Source: Hippopus hippopus
Lineage: Eukaryota > Mollusca > Bivalvia > Cardiida > Cardiidae
DNA length: 64,000 nucleotides
Assembly (NCBI GenBank): GCA_946811185.2
Contig: OX328107.1
Location: 23,395,587 to 23,459,586, forward strand
Direction of reading: 5' to 3'
Position numbers and translations under genes: made by a program. Positions 33,901 through 37,632 of this stretch are shown here, one piece after another. The notes below the pieces were generated by a model. That model had not been told where the DNA came from, made no database searches, and worked only from the letters and a program-made list of their open reading frames with translations. How positions within the stretch are numbered: position 1 is the stretch's first letter; each line of letters begins with the position of its first letter.

Positions 33901-35889
33901 AATGTCCTAGGGCTATACCTCATGCTTCTGCCAGTTGTAAGGCAAAATGGATTTTACATTTGGCTTGCAACACGCGAAAAGGGGCATTCGGACATTTGCG
34001 TAAAGTGTCGTTCCGGATCAGCCTGCGCAGTCCGCGCAGGCTAATCCGAAACGACACTTTCCGTTTTTATGTAATTTTCTGTTTTGCACAAGTCTGATGA
34101 AGAACAAAATCTAATGTAGTCGTAAAGTGCCGTCTCGGATTAGCCTGCGCGTACTGCGCAGGCTGATCCGAGACGACACTTTACGCAAATGTCCGAATGC
34201 CCCTTTTCGCGTGTTGCAGGCCATTTCTATAGTTATGTGATGACTTGCTTCGTATAATGCATCACGGGGACATATTAAACAGCCTTTTTCAAGAGCATGG
34301 CTAATATTTAAAAAGGACAGTTCCTAACTCGTATGCTACAAAATTGGTAAAGGAAGCTAAAAAGTTAACTTTACACCAAGATATTCTCTGAGGTGTGCAA
34401 CCCTGATGAGAATGGCTTTCGGAACCGCTGTCGAAAAGAAGAGAAAATGCCCATACCAGGATTTTTCTCTTCCTTCCCCCTCCCCCCCCCCCACACACAC
34501 AATGTTTTCTACCCTTTCAAAGATAAATAACATCATTTACGGAACATTTAAGTTGTCGTCTGCAAGTTCTTTCAATATAGACATGTCTGAAATTTCGTCT
34601 TCTGGTTTTAGAGATAGATTAGAAAAGTACTTTTAAATACGAGCCTTGCTATGTGAAAAGGGGATTTGATGCATATGCGAAAAGTATCGACCGAGGTCAG
34701 ACTGCAGAGTCTGCTCAGGCTGACCTGGGCCGAAACTTTTTGCTAAGAGTAAATTTCTTGCATGTCCAAGGGCCATTCTATCTTGTTATTCAGTTGGTCG
34801 TCAGACAAAATATATTTCATGCATCCAAAAATATGTGATGACTTGCTAGGTATAATGCATCAATAGAGATGCATTAAATCCCCTTTTACTAGAGCATAGC
34901 TCATTCATGTACCTCACATTTCTTAAATTTTGTGCACGACGTTTTTTTTTTCTTTTTATTATTTGCAGCAGTTCTTAGAAAACATACGTTCGTAATAACG
35001 AAAAGAGGTATTGCTTATGACTAGCGATTGCTCCCGTATTCTTTTTGTATCAACAATTAAAGCGCCTTTCACAGCTATAGTTGCTTTTGCAGCCAGTGTA
35101 GATCAAGATCATAATGCACAAACCGTGCAGTCTGATCATTGATCGACACTGTCTGCTTTTCTGAAACACTACAGACAAAAGCAACCACGATATTGCAAAT
35201 ACTCGGGTTTTTGTTTTCTTGACTTAAACAGTCTGTTGGGCTTATTCGTCGCTCAAGTATTATATTAAACGTTAATTCGAGTCGGGTGACTATTGTTACA
35301 CGGAAAATTTCGTCCTCTGCTGAAACATAGCTGCAGGATTTAGTTATTTCGTATACAGAATTAATTGGGAAAGAAATTAGATGGGTAACAAAAGTCAAGG
35401 AAAGGAGAAAAATTGAGAGTAAAAAGGCAGACTATTACTGAGTTGTAGTTAGGGTAGGCAAATAGAGTAATGGGTAAGGTAAGGTAAGGAAGGTGGATGG
35501 GCGGGTTAGAGCATGGCGAAGGCATGGAACAGGCTGGGGTCTGGGATAAAGTTGGTGTGGTTTGGATGTGGGGTTGGTGGGGTAATTGGGTCGGCAGGGG
35601 TGCGGATGGTTAGGGTTAAGATGAAGTTTGGTGGGTGGGGTATGTCGGTGGATGGGTAGACACGCAGAGAGATAAAATGAATTCATGTTGGTAAAAAAAA
35701 AATAACAAAAGCAACTACCTGCCGCCATTAAAATGTATGGTTTTCATGATTTCACACTTTTTAATTGGTTCATTTAAATTCTATCTCGTTCCAGGAAATT
35801 CCGTATGGACATTTACACTTAGCGTGAACGTTAGCGCGTCACCGTGTGCCGATGTTGATGTCATAAGTTTGATTAACTCTGTGCAGTAA
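362..35889 (+). CDS. Twitchin, C-terminal part (15 exons chained)
   Basis: Three-prime part of a twitchin (UNC-22/titin-like) gene; the 5' part lies off the left edge. Twitchin is a sarcomeric/thick-filament giant with Ig and Fn3 domains and a Ca-calmodulin/stretch-regulated Ser/Thr kinase; in molluscs its PKA phosphorylation releases catch tension. Seen here: kinase C-lobe end, autoregulatory segment, five Ig domains, Ser-rich linker. Joins: 362-514, 1062-1185, 4927-5029, 5724-5841, 8921-9093, 9938-10134, 11837-12017, 13795-14058, 24714-24844, 26368-26524, 27441-27554, 28798-28989, 30303-30413, 32029-32172, 35795-35889. Every intron is GT-AG and the frame closes exactly (2256 nt after the first split base, stop included). 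No Fn3 domain is present, as expected after the kinase. Identification as twitchin rather than titin or MLCK rests on the post-kinase block GRIANFSSLRKHRPKEY and the count of five Ig domains. Exon joins are inferred, not from transcripts. Confidence 0.9.
770..946. mobile_element. MITE-A copy, diverged
   Basis: Core at 834-890 with several mismatches (agcattttccccttttccc) and right end gttaaaggattaa. Confidence 0.7.
1062..1185 (+). CDS. Twitchin exon: kinase domain end
   Basis: Encodes ARMTVHQCLEHAWLKGD, the conserved last helix (subdomain XI, with the R that closes the lobe), followed by the start of the autoregulatory tail with RIPSSRYDKIRAKIREKY. In twitchin kinases this tail folds back into the active site and is relieved by Ca-binding proteins or mechanical strain. 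Acceptor ttatag, donor TAT|GTAAGT, phase 0. Confidence 0.93.
1240..1322. mobile_element. MITE-B fragment
   Basis: Contains gtagatcaaggtcagacaga and gcttgatcttggatctacac, the family's central stem only. Confidence 0.55.
1367..1782. mobile_element. Two abutting MITE-A copies, opposite orientation
   Basis: The first (1367-1576) ends gtaaagggttaa; the second begins at the same TTAA (about 1574) as ttaaccctttgtcac and runs to about 1782 in reverse orientation. Sharing one TTAA fits insertion into a pre-existing target site. Confidence 0.75.
2009..2226. mobile_element. MITE-A copy, near full length
   Basis: Starts ttaattctttaccaaac, core at about 2110-2168, ends gtgataaagagttaa. Confidence 0.8.
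2715..2940. mobile_element. MITE-A copy, reverse orientation
   Basis: Starts ttaactctataccaag; core with gtgtgaaaaggagaaatgc near 2769; ends ttgtaaagagttcat. Confidence 0.75.
3500..3640. mobile_element. MITE-A fragment
   Basis: Degenerate core (ggggaaaaaaatgctg, ccagcttttttaccc) and the flank ending in ttgttatctgtatat; both termini lost. Confidence 0.55.
3711..4075. repeat. Tandem repeat, about 158-bp unit, 2.3 copies
   Basis: The unit starts cacaaatcgtgtccgctcta and repeats at 3711, 3869 and (partial) about 4038. It contains ataactcgaaaacctttgaa, aagcaccatgagac and cataactctggc. Preceded by a GTCTGTCTGTCCGTC run. No coding sense despite overlapping open frames, which arise from the repetition. 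Confidence 0.8.
4243..4456. mobile_element. MITE-A copy, old
   Basis: Recognisable by gttaccagcattttttt, the tatttgagcc flank and cttataaagagttaa at its end; hairpin strongly diverged. Confidence 0.6.
4468..4870. mobile_element. Two adjacent MITE-A copies before the regulatory-segment exon
   Basis: Copy one 4468-4655 (gtaactctttatctaac to cttcaaagttctta); copy two 4656-4870 (cctctttaccaaatgac to gggactgtttggtaatgg). Copy two ends about 57 bp before the exon at 4927, so it occupies most of the 3' end of that intron. Confidence 0.65.
4927..5029 (+). CDS. Twitchin exon: post-kinase autoregulatory segment
   Basis: Encodes ADWPMPMPAIGRIANFSSLR then KHRPKEYMIYDAYF. The blocks WPxPxPxxGRIxNxSSLRKHRP and EY are close to the regulatory tail of nematode and Aplysia twitchin kinase, which makes this the strongest single indicator of family. 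Acceptor tgacag, donor TTCG|GTAAGT, phase 1. Confidence 0.93.
5218..5675. mobile_element. Two MITE-A copies in the intron before Ig 1
   Basis: 5218-5412 (cttaccagatgacaaaat to gggattatgtggtaaac) and 5494-5675 (gtaccaaataactgaac to ttgataaagagttaag). In both, the right half of the hairpin is deleted or scrambled. The second ends 48 bp before the exon at 5724. Confidence 0.65.
5724..5841 (+). CDS. Twitchin exon: post-kinase Ig 1, first half
   Basis: A to C strands of the first Ig after the kinase: IPRFVRKPRTCTITEGQIAK, then FDCK (B-strand Cys) and PPVVTW. The donor splits the core Trp codon TG|G. Acceptor cccatttcag, donor ATG|GTAATT. Confidence 0.9.
5905..6113. mobile_element. MITE-B copy
   Basis: Core stem gatcagactgcatgttctgt / agtctgatctttatctacac, right end ctttaagggttaa. 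See 29001-29212 for the family description. Confidence 0.7.
6145..6301. mobile_element. MITE-A fragment
   Basis: Right half of a copy: tctcattttcccaccatgtt and gggattgtatggtaaagagc; the stem's left arm is lost. Confidence 0.55.
6433..6660. mobile_element. MITE-A, reference full-length copy
   Basis: Best example of the commonest repeat. Both ends read TTAACCCTTTAC inward (right end tggtaaagagTTA), so TTAA flanks CCC/CTC termini. The centre is a near-perfect hairpin: GGGAAAAGGAGAAAATGCTG, a short loop, and its reverse complement. Length about 230 bp with no coding capacity. TTAA targets plus CCY-starting ends are the hallmark of piggyBac-derived MITEs; the superfamily assignment is inference. 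Confidence 0.85.
7082..7336 (-). pseudogene. Mariner transposase N-terminal remnant
   Basis: Starts MLGKTPTKTYQLVQEAGEYK and continues with SLVFRWHKEFHEGR, matching the first helix-turn-helix of mariner transposases (LGKTxTETLQLxxxAY and RVFEWHKRFKEGR). After HEGR the frame runs into unrelated residues, and no DD34D catalytic region follows. A dead remnant of an internally deleted copy. Confidence 0.85.
7609..8600. repeat. Tandem duplication, 488-bp unit, two copies
   Basis: Both units contain catggcgttgtgtccgtcgt, a CCGT/CGTG run, aaacttctcctcagaaacta, ggaatgttcctttggtggtc and ggttgccatggcaaccaaag (itself palindromic). Units 7609-8096 and 8097-8600 are almost identical, so the duplication is recent compared with the surrounding mariner. 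Confidence 0.85.
8921..9093 (+). CDS. Twitchin exon: post-kinase Ig 1, second half
   Basis: Completes the domain: YFDNIQLTQSVKYM, ELKISRVKMEDKGEY, then IVKAENSFGKREELGLLKVE. The F-strand Cys is replaced (GEYIVKA), as in other I-set domains of this position, so no disulphide can form. The preceding 3.1-kb intron holds a mariner remnant ending 24 bp before this exon. Confidence 0.92.
9680..9920. mobile_element. MITE-C copy abutting the linker exon
   Basis: gagatgtgctctatgaagag at the left, tctacctcatgattcag in the middle, ccccttttgccagagcatag and ctcattt at the right, ending about 18 bp before the exon at 9938. Confidence 0.7.
9938..10134 (+). CDS. Twitchin exon: linker plus Ig 2, first half
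   Basis: Begins with a Pro/Arg/Ser-rich linker (PAPEKPSYSRDTTPMRRSRP, PSELKEFEKPV), then the A-B strands of the second post-kinase Ig (SFDLRPRIIQAGSEFKLITV, VNAHPVPK). The usual B-strand Cys is absent (LITVV). RRSRPPS contains a possible basic phosphorylation site. Acceptor ttctcaacag, donor AAG|GTGATT, phase 0. A MITE-C copy ends 18 bp or so upstream of the acceptor. Confidence 0.9.
10162..10637. mobile_element. Two abutting MITE-A copies, same orientation
   Basis: Copy one 10162-10411 (ttaacactttactggatgac to cttgtgaagagttat). Copy two 10408-10637 (ttatccttttaccacac, core at 10522-10580, end gtggtaaagggttaag). Confidence 0.75.
11418..11690. mobile_element. MITE-D copy
   Basis: Ends ggcttgcaacacgcgaaaaa and cacgtgttaaaagcc; two internal GC-rich palindromes (cctgcacagtccgcgcagg and gcctgcgcggactgtgcagg). 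Flanked by ATAT on both sides (ccATATggc ... gccATATgat), a likely 4-bp target duplication. Length about 270 bp. Confidence 0.8.
11837..12017 (+). CDS. Twitchin exon: Ig 2, second half
   Basis: Starts exactly at the C-strand VTWYKDGKEL and runs through CSLEILSANTEDSGTYRC to LGEHETSSKVIVE. F-strand Cys is present. Acceptor tttttccag, donor GAAG|GTAAGC, phase 1, compatible with both the Ser-rich exon at 13795 and direct skipping to 24714. Confidence 0.93.
12195..12388. mobile_element. MITE-B copy
   Basis: Left ttttaacctttaacttgc, stem gtagatcaaagatcagactg, right cttagcagcctaagggttaa. Confidence 0.75.
12785..12950. mobile_element. MITE-E copy, near-perfect long palindrome
   Basis: Starts gttcaccgaccattcttaa and ends ggtcttaagaatggtt; internal arms aagtaacacaacttctgatt and gttgtgttacttttaaac face each other. 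Length about 165 bp. Confidence 0.8.
12945..13172. mobile_element. MITE-A copy, full length, reverse orientation
   Basis: ggttaaccctttaccaaac to ttggtaaagagttaatg with an uninterrupted core (13014-13063). It directly follows the MITE-E copy. Confidence 0.85.
13200..13315. mobile_element. MITE-A right-end fragment
   Basis: gtaagacaaatacatgtagc to ttgtctagtaaggagttaa. Confidence 0.5.
13375..13570. repeat. Dispersed SINE-like segment
   Basis: Shares ttctgcttcc and the preceding 50 bp with 38500-38562, and has a tRNA-like part (agtggctcagttggtcacat, ggttcaaactccc resembling A and B boxes). Confidence 0.45.
13795..14075 (+). CDS. Twitchin Ser-rich linker exon, cassette or alternative last exon
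   Basis: Opens with DRVSDFKKRKGSLSTGSS and continues as about 75 residues dominated by Ser, Tyr, Gly and Arg. Two forms are possible. (i) Splicing at CGTA|GTGAGT after 14058 gives 88 residues ending TSRRTRR and joins in frame to 24714. (ii) Reading through gives RSESLS-type ending and a TAA at 14073-14075, a short isoform with only two post-kinase Igs. RKGS (exon residue 12) and RRTS (residue 51) fit PKA consensus. The low-complexity composition marks a disordered linker. Exon length to 14058 is a multiple of three, so skipping also keeps frame. Confidence 0.8.
14076..14425 (+). other. Possible 3'UTR start of the short twitchin form
   Basis: Sequence directly after the TAA at 14073-14075. 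It contains no family repeat that I recognise and no coding signal. It would be 3'UTR of the short isoform, or otherwise the beginning of the 10.6-kb intron before Ig 3. Confidence 0.4.
14426..14831. mobile_element. MITE-B interrupted by MITE-E
   Basis: MITE-B ends cttaacccttagagcat and cctaagggttaag enclose a MITE-E copy at 14574-14765 (ggttcgtattcaccaaccat to gaatgtttggtgaaaa). The MITE-E inserted after MITE-B. Confidence 0.75.
14832..17170 (+). other. MITE-poor 2.3-kb island with AATAAA signals
   Basis: No recognised MITE copy, in contrast to the neighbouring introns. AATAAA occurs near 15234, 15319, 15328, 15730, 16446, 16842 and 17134. Open frames here are short and without known domains. 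Best explained as retained long 3'UTR of the short twitchin isoform, but this is inference. Confidence 0.35.
17171..17900. repeat. CTCACCTGAG-type dispersed repeat
   Basis: Begins tagctcacctgaggagaaag. The same head opens repeats at 18222 and 22911. It contains gtccgtcccctgttg, aatgttcctcagttgaacct and an (AAC)n run at 17341-17360. No coding signal. Confidence 0.6.
18222..20470. repeat. Tandem array, about 145-bp unit, about 14 degenerate copies
   Basis: Head agttcacctgagcaaaaagt, then units marked by ctctagaggccacattttca, actcatgaaacttggtcaga, ttgtcttgatgatatcttgg and gggtcacgtcaggtcaaaaa. The gaggcca landmark falls near 18518, 18664, 18909, 19054, 19200, 19344, 19489, 19629, 19773, 19914, 20062, 20208 and 20352, so spacing is 140-148 bp with one gap of 245. 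Unit divergence shows an old array. Confidence 0.9.
20480..20790 (-). repeat. tRNA-derived SINE-like sequence
   Basis: On the minus strand, cggatttgtaatccga looks like a tRNA anticodon arm and gttcgattctcactcac like a B box. The cloverleaf is incomplete, so a SINE head or tRNA relic rather than a working tRNA. Confidence 0.45.
20834..21029. mobile_element. MITE-B copy
   Basis: cttaacatgctaattaag to gcttagctgctaagggttaa with the stem gcacgttctgtgcagtccga. Confidence 0.75.
21390..21560. mobile_element. MITE-B fragment, diverged subtype
   Basis: Stem agatcaagaccaggccgcac / agtctgatctttgattgaca. It shares acaaaagcaacc with 35055-35230 and 37434-37590, a recognisable subtype. Confidence 0.55.
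21557..21791. mobile_element. MITE-A copy, full length, reverse orientation
   Basis: gttaactctttagcacac to tagtaaagggttaatc, core 21625-21676, with a poly-A expansion at 21598-21610. Confidence 0.85.
22003..22241. mobile_element. MITE-A copy, reverse orientation
   Basis: attaaccctttaccagatc to cttgtgggagttaaccc; the hairpin is imperfect (ggggagcaggagaaaatgcc / agcactttctccttacccc). Confidence 0.75.
22242..22910. other. Intronic stretch without recognised gene
   Basis: Relatively GC-rich. It contains a short direct repeat (ggaaacgtggtgtaaacgta near 22520, similar at 22667) and a MITE-A core scrap (taaccagcattttctcact, 22718-22740). Open frames show no family resemblance. Confidence 0.4.
22911..24300. 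repeat. CTCACCTGAG-type repeat interrupted by a palindromic element
   Basis: Head ttaactcacctgagcaggga; repeated phrases aatgttccgtggctgaacct, caaaattgttcaaaccgtt (twice) and gaacaagatagcc. The palindrome at 23332-23502 and AT-rich sequence after it split the repeat. Confidence 0.55.
23332..23502. mobile_element. Palindromic MITE, about 170 bp
   Basis: Left arm gataatcagctggttgtgtg ... gtcactcgaatgggatgtga ... ggttgaaaaacgag; right arm is its reverse complement, ending acaaccagttgattattc. Arms of about 75 bp meet near 23410-23425, so the whole folds into one hairpin. Confidence 0.85.
24330..24600. mobile_element. MITE-C copy
   Basis: tcatgctctgagaaaagggg, the strong palindrome acccaggtcagactgcgcaa / cgcgcaggctgacctgggt, and cccctttaccaaaatgcggc. 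The family description is at 51917-52183. Confidence 0.8.
24620..24690. mobile_element. MITE-A scrap upstream of Ig 3 exon
   Basis: gtctttgaaagagtagacat and gtgtgaaaagagcaaaatgc, ending about 24 bp before the exon at 24714. Confidence 0.5.
24714..24844 (+). CDS. Twitchin exon: Ig 3, first half
   Basis: Encodes EYVTPSFSDDLEPVTLTEGD, then LVLRCNVTGTPDPEVTWLFD and NK. B-strand Cys and core Trp are present. Acceptor cgttatttcag; donor AAG|GTATTC, phase 0, followed immediately by a TTTC/TTTG microsatellite. Confidence 0.9.
24848..24909. repeat. (TTTC)n/(TGTC)n microsatellite next to a donor
   Basis: Starts three bases after the donor GT of Ig 3 exon one and ends in cttgcag, which looks like a 3' splice site. 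Confidence 0.9.
25326..25590. mobile_element. MITE-C copy, reverse orientation
   Basis: ccttgctctgacaaaagggg to ccctcttttcatggagcatg; central palindrome weakened. Confidence 0.75.
26028..26157. mobile_element. MITE-A fragment
   Basis: caatttcagacttttccgtg, gcagacgacaaattaaatat and gtctttgatagg; stops in the core. Confidence 0.55.
26368..26524 (+). CDS. Twitchin exon: Ig 3, second half
   Basis: Encodes AIKSNERTVMKNRSGLCSLT, DRGKYTCRATSEAGE and TSADVTIK. This is the only one of the five Ig domains with both canonical cysteines (LRC and YTC). Acceptor ttttttccag, donor AAAT|GTAAGA, phase 1. Confidence 0.93.
26885..27035. mobile_element. Palindromic MITE, about 150 bp
   Basis: gaaagaccgaaatttatttt ... 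catcggtaatattttcactc and its inverted arm ending gaaatttcgatctttcacc. Loop at gtggctgcgccac. Located between the Ig 3 and Ig 4 exons. Confidence 0.8.
27441..27554 (+). CDS. Twitchin exon: Ig 4, first part
   Basis: Encodes SKTKIMKAPPMDLPLFIRHP, then QGLALMDGDPAAIECTIQ. Short inter-Ig linker, A-B strands, B-strand Cys. Acceptor gaatgaccag, donor CAAG|GTAAGG, phase 1. Confidence 0.9.
27680..27790. mobile_element. MITE-B core fragment
   Basis: gtgtagctcaaaatcagact with its inverted arm gtctgattttggatctacac, a nearly perfect 28-bp stem. Confidence 0.6.
28013..28780. mobile_element. MITE-A broken by MITE-D and MITE-C
   Basis: MITE-A begins ctttaccagacgacttata, core 28107-28160, stops in cctaattta; MITE-D fills 28207-28475 (agcttgcaacacgcg to tgttgaaggcc); the MITE-A text resumes ttgtaatctgaaaatg; MITE-C fills about 28492-28733 (ctctggtaaaggggtt to ccccttttcgctggg); MITE-A resumes cgctttcaatttagacga. 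This ends about 20 bp from the Ig 4 exon at 28798. Confidence 0.75.
28798..28989 (+). CDS. Twitchin exon: Ig 4, second part
   Basis: Encodes (G)NPEVTWYKGSELIRDSEDF, then YRLVIAEVYPEDSGTYKVEA and TTGTASSHFTVHVE. The F-strand Cys is replaced (YKVEA). Acceptor ttgttacag, donor GAAG|GTAAGT, phase 1. Confidence 0.93.
29001..29212. mobile_element. MITE-B, reference copy
   Basis: TTAA-flanked: left ttaactcttaggctgctaag, right tagcaggttaagggttaa. The core is a long stem (gtagatcaagatcagactgg / tctgatcttggatctacaat). About 200 bp, no coding capacity. TTAA plus CCCTTA ends again suggest a piggyBac relation, independent of MITE-A. Confidence 0.8.
29300..29398. mobile_element. MITE-A fragment
   Basis: cagcatttttcctctttcta to taaaactcaggatccttggg. 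Confidence 0.5.
29422..29651. mobile_element. MITE-A copy with duplicated half-core
   Basis: Full ends (ttaactctttaccacac, tgtggtaacaagttaag). After the normal hairpin a second half (gttggaaaaggagaaaatgc) is inserted at 29563-29590, apparently an internal recombination or template switch. Confidence 0.8.
29815..30272. mobile_element. Two successive MITE-C copies
   Basis: 29815-30077 is complete (gagtcatgctttgtg to cacagagcatggctca). 30078-30272 is a second copy with the central palindrome deleted. The second ends in the (TTTG)n tract 30 bp before the Ig 5 exon. Confidence 0.75.
30303..30413 (+). CDS. Twitchin exon: Ig 5, first part
   Basis: Encodes (V)PEEDPSGPVFVEFPKSQA, then VEEGSSVKFVCELDSADT. 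Acidic linker followed by A-B strands with Cys. The acceptor is the AG of aacctaatgaag after a (TTTG)n pyrimidine-rich run, fixed by frame; a second AG (ttccag) six bases on would drop two residues. Donor ACAG|GTAATG, phase 1. Confidence 0.85.
30414..31320. other. Intron without recognised repeat
   Basis: AT-rich sequence with tata/tacgta runs between 30560 and 30960. I see no MITE family member and no coding signal. Confidence 0.4.
31325..31760 (+). repeat. Tandem pair of tRNA-derived SINE-like units
   Basis: The phrase ccacagatagatataaatgt occurs at 31328 and 31593. Each is followed by tagcgacgtagtagagcgtt (A-box-like), gtcctgggttcaatccccgc (B-box-like) and gggaggttatgtgtcagaac. Unit spacing is about 265 bp. 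Not a tRNA gene: the acceptor stem does not close. Confidence 0.65.
32029..32172 (+). CDS. Twitchin exon: Ig 5, middle part
   Basis: Encodes (V)TWMMGNRVLDELGRFKLKN, then YFEIPAAIATDSGTYTVEAN and NQK. The B-C loop is short (ELDSADTVTW), lacking the usual GxPxP. F-strand Cys is absent. Acceptor ttttcccaaag, donor AAAG|GTGAGT, phase 1. Confidence 0.92.
32195..32422. mobile_element. MITE-A copy just after an Ig 5 exon
   Basis: actcctaactaaatattaaa to cgtatggtaaatggttaatc, core 32303-32358. It starts 23 bp after the donor of the exon ending at 32172. Confidence 0.7.
33033..33222. mobile_element. MITE-B copy with shortened stem
   Basis: ttaacacttaggctacc to ggataagggttaatg; one arm of the stem is deleted (gaacgtgtccgataag). 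Confidence 0.7.
33223..33800. other. Intron without recognised repeat
   Basis: No member of the listed families and no coding signal seen on either strand. Confidence 0.35.
33805..34307. mobile_element. MITE-C interrupted by a complete MITE-D
   Basis: Outer MITE-C: gccattctctatgaaaaggg to tttttcaagagcatggct. Inner MITE-D at 33961-34228: ggcttgcaacacgcgaaaag to cgcgtgttgcaggcc, flanked by ATTT on both sides (acATTTggc ... gccATTTcta). MITE-D therefore inserted into MITE-C. Confidence 0.85.
34366..34620. mobile_element. MITE-A copy, old, reverse orientation
   Basis: gttaactttacaccaag to ttttagagatagatta; core decayed around a C-rich run at 34474-34492. Confidence 0.6.
34637..34905. mobile_element. 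MITE-C copy
   Basis: cgagccttgctatgtgaaaa to cccttttactagagcatagc; palindrome with mismatches (gaggtcagactgcagag / ctgctcaggctgacctg). Confidence 0.75.
35055..35230. mobile_element. MITE-B diverged subtype
   Basis: ccagtgtagatcaagatcat and gcagtctgatcattgatcga, then acaaaagcaaccacg. Confidence 0.55.
35430..35690. repeat. Purine-rich GGT/GGGT tract
   Basis: G-rich, T-poor on one strand (aaggtaaggtaaggaaggtg, ggtgtggtttggatgtgggg) within the last twitchin intron, 100 bp before the final exon. It might affect splicing or form G-rich structures. Confidence 0.6.
35795..35889 (+). CDS. Twitchin last exon: Ig 5 G strand and C-terminus
   Basis: Encodes (G)NSVWTFTLSVNVSASPCAD then VDVISLINSVQ and TAA. 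NSVWTFTLSVNV is a good G strand completing the fifth Ig. The stop overlaps a perfect donor hexamer (gtgcaGTAAGT), so splicing onward to an unseen exon cannot be excluded. No AATAAA is seen within about 650 bp; ATTAAA occurs near 36592 and AATAAA near 36546, inside a repeat element. Confidence 0.75.
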
Positions 35890-35909
35890 GTATTCAGGAT
35901 ATACCAGCA

Positions 35910-35962
35910 ACGGCGAGAACAACAACAACGACGACACCACCACCACCACCAACAACAACAGG
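35910..35962. repeat. (AAC)n/(ACC)n imperfect trinucleotide repeat
   Basis: aacaacaacaacgacgacac then caccaccaccaccaac, starting about 20 bp after the stop codon, so in the 3'UTR if 35887 is the true end. Confidence 0.85.
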
Positions 35963-36346
35963 GAGAAACGAAGCGTGAAATTTTGAAAAACAAAACGTTT
36001 TACTATTTATATGTTTGTAATTGTTTATTAGTTATTTTTCCTAATGTATGTAAAATGACGTGATTTATTTGATTGTGCATATTCTTGATTTCCCTGATTT
36101 CTTGTGTTCCTGTGTATAACAAACAGTTAGTTTAGGACTGTATTGGAGTTCAAGGGGAACTGATTTATGAATTTCTTAAAAACCAGATACTTGTCCGTTT
36201 TGTTACATTTCCTTAGAATCAAAAAAGGTAGACCTAGATATATTACGTTTTGTGAGAAAAAAAAGCTAGAGAGAGAGAGAGAGATGCGAACGACGATGAC
36301 TTGTTTATCTTTCATAGCCAGTCTAGTTCAGAATTGAGGAATGTGT

Positions 36347-37143
36347 ATATATATGTTCTGCGCAAAGTAGGAATCTGGACAATTCCGGAATTGTCCTGCG
36401 CAAAGTAGGAATTCTCACTTCGCCGGGCAAAGTAAGAATTCCTAGCTGGTGAGGTTCAATTCCGGAATTGTCCCTGCGCAAAGTAGGAATCGGGACAAAG
36501 TGAGAATCTCTTTTTTTTTGCCTACGCAAAGTAGGAATCGGGGACAAATAAAACATGTAATATGAGTCATGAGTACACAATGAAGAGTCAATATTAAACG
36601 TGTAATGAGAAAATAATAGCATGTGTTGCAGCATGAACATTGTTGGAAAAGGAAAGCATGTTTCTTAAACGACGGGATTTGTCTTTGAACGAGTAGAAAA
36701 CATCTTGGGAAAAGGATATGTGGTTACCAGCATTTTCTCCTTTTCTCACGATGCTGTTTTTAGTTTAGCATAAAAGCGTTGATCTACACCTTCGTCGTCG
36801 CTTGACCTCAATTGATTCATCTGGGAATGGAGAAATATCTTCAGTTGTAAGACAATCCATTCACGTTTTCTGTATCTTTACATGTTCTTTATAGAAATCC
36901 CTTCGGTTATTTTCACTCCGTCTGACTTTTCTCACTTTGCACTACCGTTTATTCTTACTTTGTCCAAGCCTATTCCTACTTTGCTCACAGACTATATCTG
37001 ACCATAATACGATATATCTCCCTTGCGCAGTTCTACAATTGTCCGGTACAATTCCGGAATGGGCGGACAAAGTAGGAATTCCTACTTTGCGCAGGACAAT
37101 TCCGGAATTGTACCGATTCTTACTATGCGCCGAACATATATAT
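36347..37143. mobile_element. Non-autonomous DNA element with repeated CAATTCCGGAATTG palindrome
   Basis: Inverted ends tatatatgttctgcgcaaag (left) and tatgcgccgaacatatatat (right). Subterminal motif GCGCAAAGTAGGAAT occurs several times on the left and inverted on the right. The 14-bp palindrome CAATTCCGGAATTG is at 36380-36393, 36457-36470 and 37097-37110, with a partial at about 37049. A MITE-A scrap lies inside (36635-36765). No coding capacity. Confidence 0.75.
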
Positions 37144-37433
37144 TATGATGTTAAATATCCAAGTAATTATTTACCCTCTCGGCACCAAAGGCGAAAACAT
37201 GGCGTATACGGACGATATAGATCATGATCAGACTGCACAGATCTATATCGTCAGCTCGTTTGGTTACCTGCTAAGTAAGAATCTTTCTGAGTTTCAGTGG
37301 ATTGTAATACCAGCCTTCATAAAAAAAAAAGCCCAGTTTCTTTTGCGTCGAAGGAATTAAATCAGTTAAATCTGTAGTTATTAAAAACTAGAAAGCAATC
37401 AAATTGGTTATATCTTCTGTACCTTTTCTTTTT

Positions 37434-37590
37434 AAAACGCCTTTCATAACTTTGATTACCTTTTCGCCCAGTGTAGATCAAGACTAGACAACACAAAACG
37501 TGCAGCCTGATCGTTGATCTACTGTCTGCTTTGCTGAAACAGTCTGAACAAAAGGAACTTTTAATCTTGCTCTTATTTAGGTGTAAGTCT
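37434..37590. mobile_element. MITE-B diverged subtype
   Basis: cagtgtagatcaagactaga and cctgatcgttgatctactg. Confidence 0.55.
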
Positions 37591-37632
37591 AGAAGGAAAA
37601 TCTTGGGTTTATGCGGCGCTCCCTAATAGTGA

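Noticed and set aside
34969..35023. Alternative last exon after ttatttgcag (AVLRKHTFVITKRGIAYD then stop), in phase with the donor at 32172
   Set aside because: The phase fits, but it does not supply an Ig G strand, whereas 35795-35889 gives NSVWTFTLSVNV. Kept only as a remote possibility.
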